Part shown: piece by piece, positions 63,698-64,000 of the stretch
Layout of the letters: the number at the start of each line of letters is the position of its first letter
Position numbering within the stretch: the first letter of the stretch is position 1
The notes under the pieces: model-generated
The model's database searches: none
What the model was told of the DNA's origin: nothing
The model's input: the letters and a program-made list of their open reading frames with translations, nothing else
Source of the DNA: Terrimonas ginsenosidimutans
GTDB lineage: Bacteria; Bacteroidota; Bacteroidia; Chitinophagales; Chitinophagaceae
Direction: 5' to 3'
DNA: 64,000 nt
NCBI RefSeq assembly: GCF_022012415.1
Contig: NZ_JAKLTR010000003.1
Location: forward strand, 62,001-126,000
Program-made: the position numbers and the translations under genes

Positions 63698-64000
63698 CTA
63701 CAAAACCGTTTCAATTGCAGCCGACAGATCGCGTTCGAGGTGCTCACTGAATCCTCCAAACCCTTTTACGATCTTTCCTTCCTTATCAACCACATAAAAA
63801 TTCGGATAGCCATCCACGCGGTAATCCGCCACTGCTGATTTCCCCGGTTTATAAGAATCGAATTTCACATGATACCGGTCATTGTATGTCCGGATCGCAT
63901 CAGGACTATCGAATGCATTTACATTCAGGATCGCAAATTCCCTTTGATCATATTTTGCCAACAGTTCGTTTACCGGCCCAACAGCCATTGCGCAGTAGCC
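63698..64000 (-). CDS. thioredoxin-like protein, 5' end cut by window edge
   Basis: Reading leftward from the window edge, 101 codons end at TAG 63698-63700. The visible part begins GYC-AMAVGPVNELLAKYDQR, where GYC would be the last three residues of a CxxC-type active site (the first Cys lies beyond the edge). It is followed by FAILNVNAFDSPDAIRTYND, then VDGYPNFYVVDKEGKIV with the cis-Pro (YP), then the C-terminal helix. It fits a thioredoxin-like/TlpA-type fold. The N-terminal half, including any signal peptide, is not visible. Confidence 0.75.
   Translation of the reverse strand, partial: GYCAMAVGPVNELLAKYDQREFAILNVNAFDSPDAIRTYNDRYHVKFDSYKPGKSAVADYRVDGYPNFYVVDKEGKIVKGFGGFSEHLERDLSAAIETVL

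Overview
The window reads as chromosomal DNA of a Bacteroidota member, most likely Chitinophagaceae. The grounds are a type A T9SS-like C-terminal domain on a secreted M36 metallopeptidase, a giant DUF6443-type RHS protein, a TlpA-like gene with a DUF4369-like N-terminus, SpvB-like and PA14 exoproteins, weak Shine-Dalgarno sequences, and many secreted proteins with signal peptides ending near AQ. The genus call is inference.

Layout. 1-2.2 kb: a truncated membrane protein, a secreted VOC protein and two DinB-like paralogues, interspersed with short dispersed repeats built on cgcgaatgaacacgaatggc. 2.58 kb: tRNA-Arg(CCT) with its terminator. 3.1-4.2 kb: an immunity-type pair, one interrupted by an in-frame TGA and one SUKH protein. 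5.1-8.9 kb: M36 metallopeptidase. 9.2-20.3 kb: a patchwork of a 7-TM protein, serine hydrolase, DUF1801, lipoprotein, zinc-ribbon protein, DUF418, P1 peptidase and secreted proteins. Two genes here (an NTF2-like lipoprotein and an AraC regulator) carry single-base frameshifts. 20.6-26.8 kb: a candidate defence island with a small gene plus ART-like toxin pair, then a 1478-aa SF1 helicase with a Vsr/MTES_1575-type nuclease end resembling Hhe-type defence proteins. A ~0.5-kb structured element occurs as inverted copies at 10.7-11.2 and 21.5-22.1 kb.

28.0-49.9 kb is the centrepiece: a tightly packed plus-strand operon of seven genes. It encodes a beta-barrel/coiled-coil outer-membrane candidate, a FN3-like exoprotein, a 2594-aa SpvB/PA14 protein, a small periplasmic protein, a 3092-aa RHS protein, a small membrane protein that is a candidate immunity protein, and one more small ORF. 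The RHS protein carries seven Cys-rich tandem repeats and a papain-like cysteine-peptidase C-terminal tip. The SpvB-like plus RHS pair recalls the TcB/TcC cocoon of Tc toxins, without any visible T6SS or TcA gene. Downstream, a 281-287-bp direct repeat brackets an orphan immunity-like lipoprotein cassette, as if left by toxin-tip turnover.

52.1-62.3 kb holds a family of secreted modular surface proteins. All four main members share the FTYKIKADSV N-terminal module. Three also share a C-terminal module, while their middles differ (17-residue YadA-like repeats in one). A decayed fifth copy and a SGNH-like/tail-fibre-like protein lie beside them. A solo LytTR regulator and a conserved 189-aa protein sit inside the cluster. 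The window ends with a DUF1349-like lipoprotein and a truncated thioredoxin-like gene.
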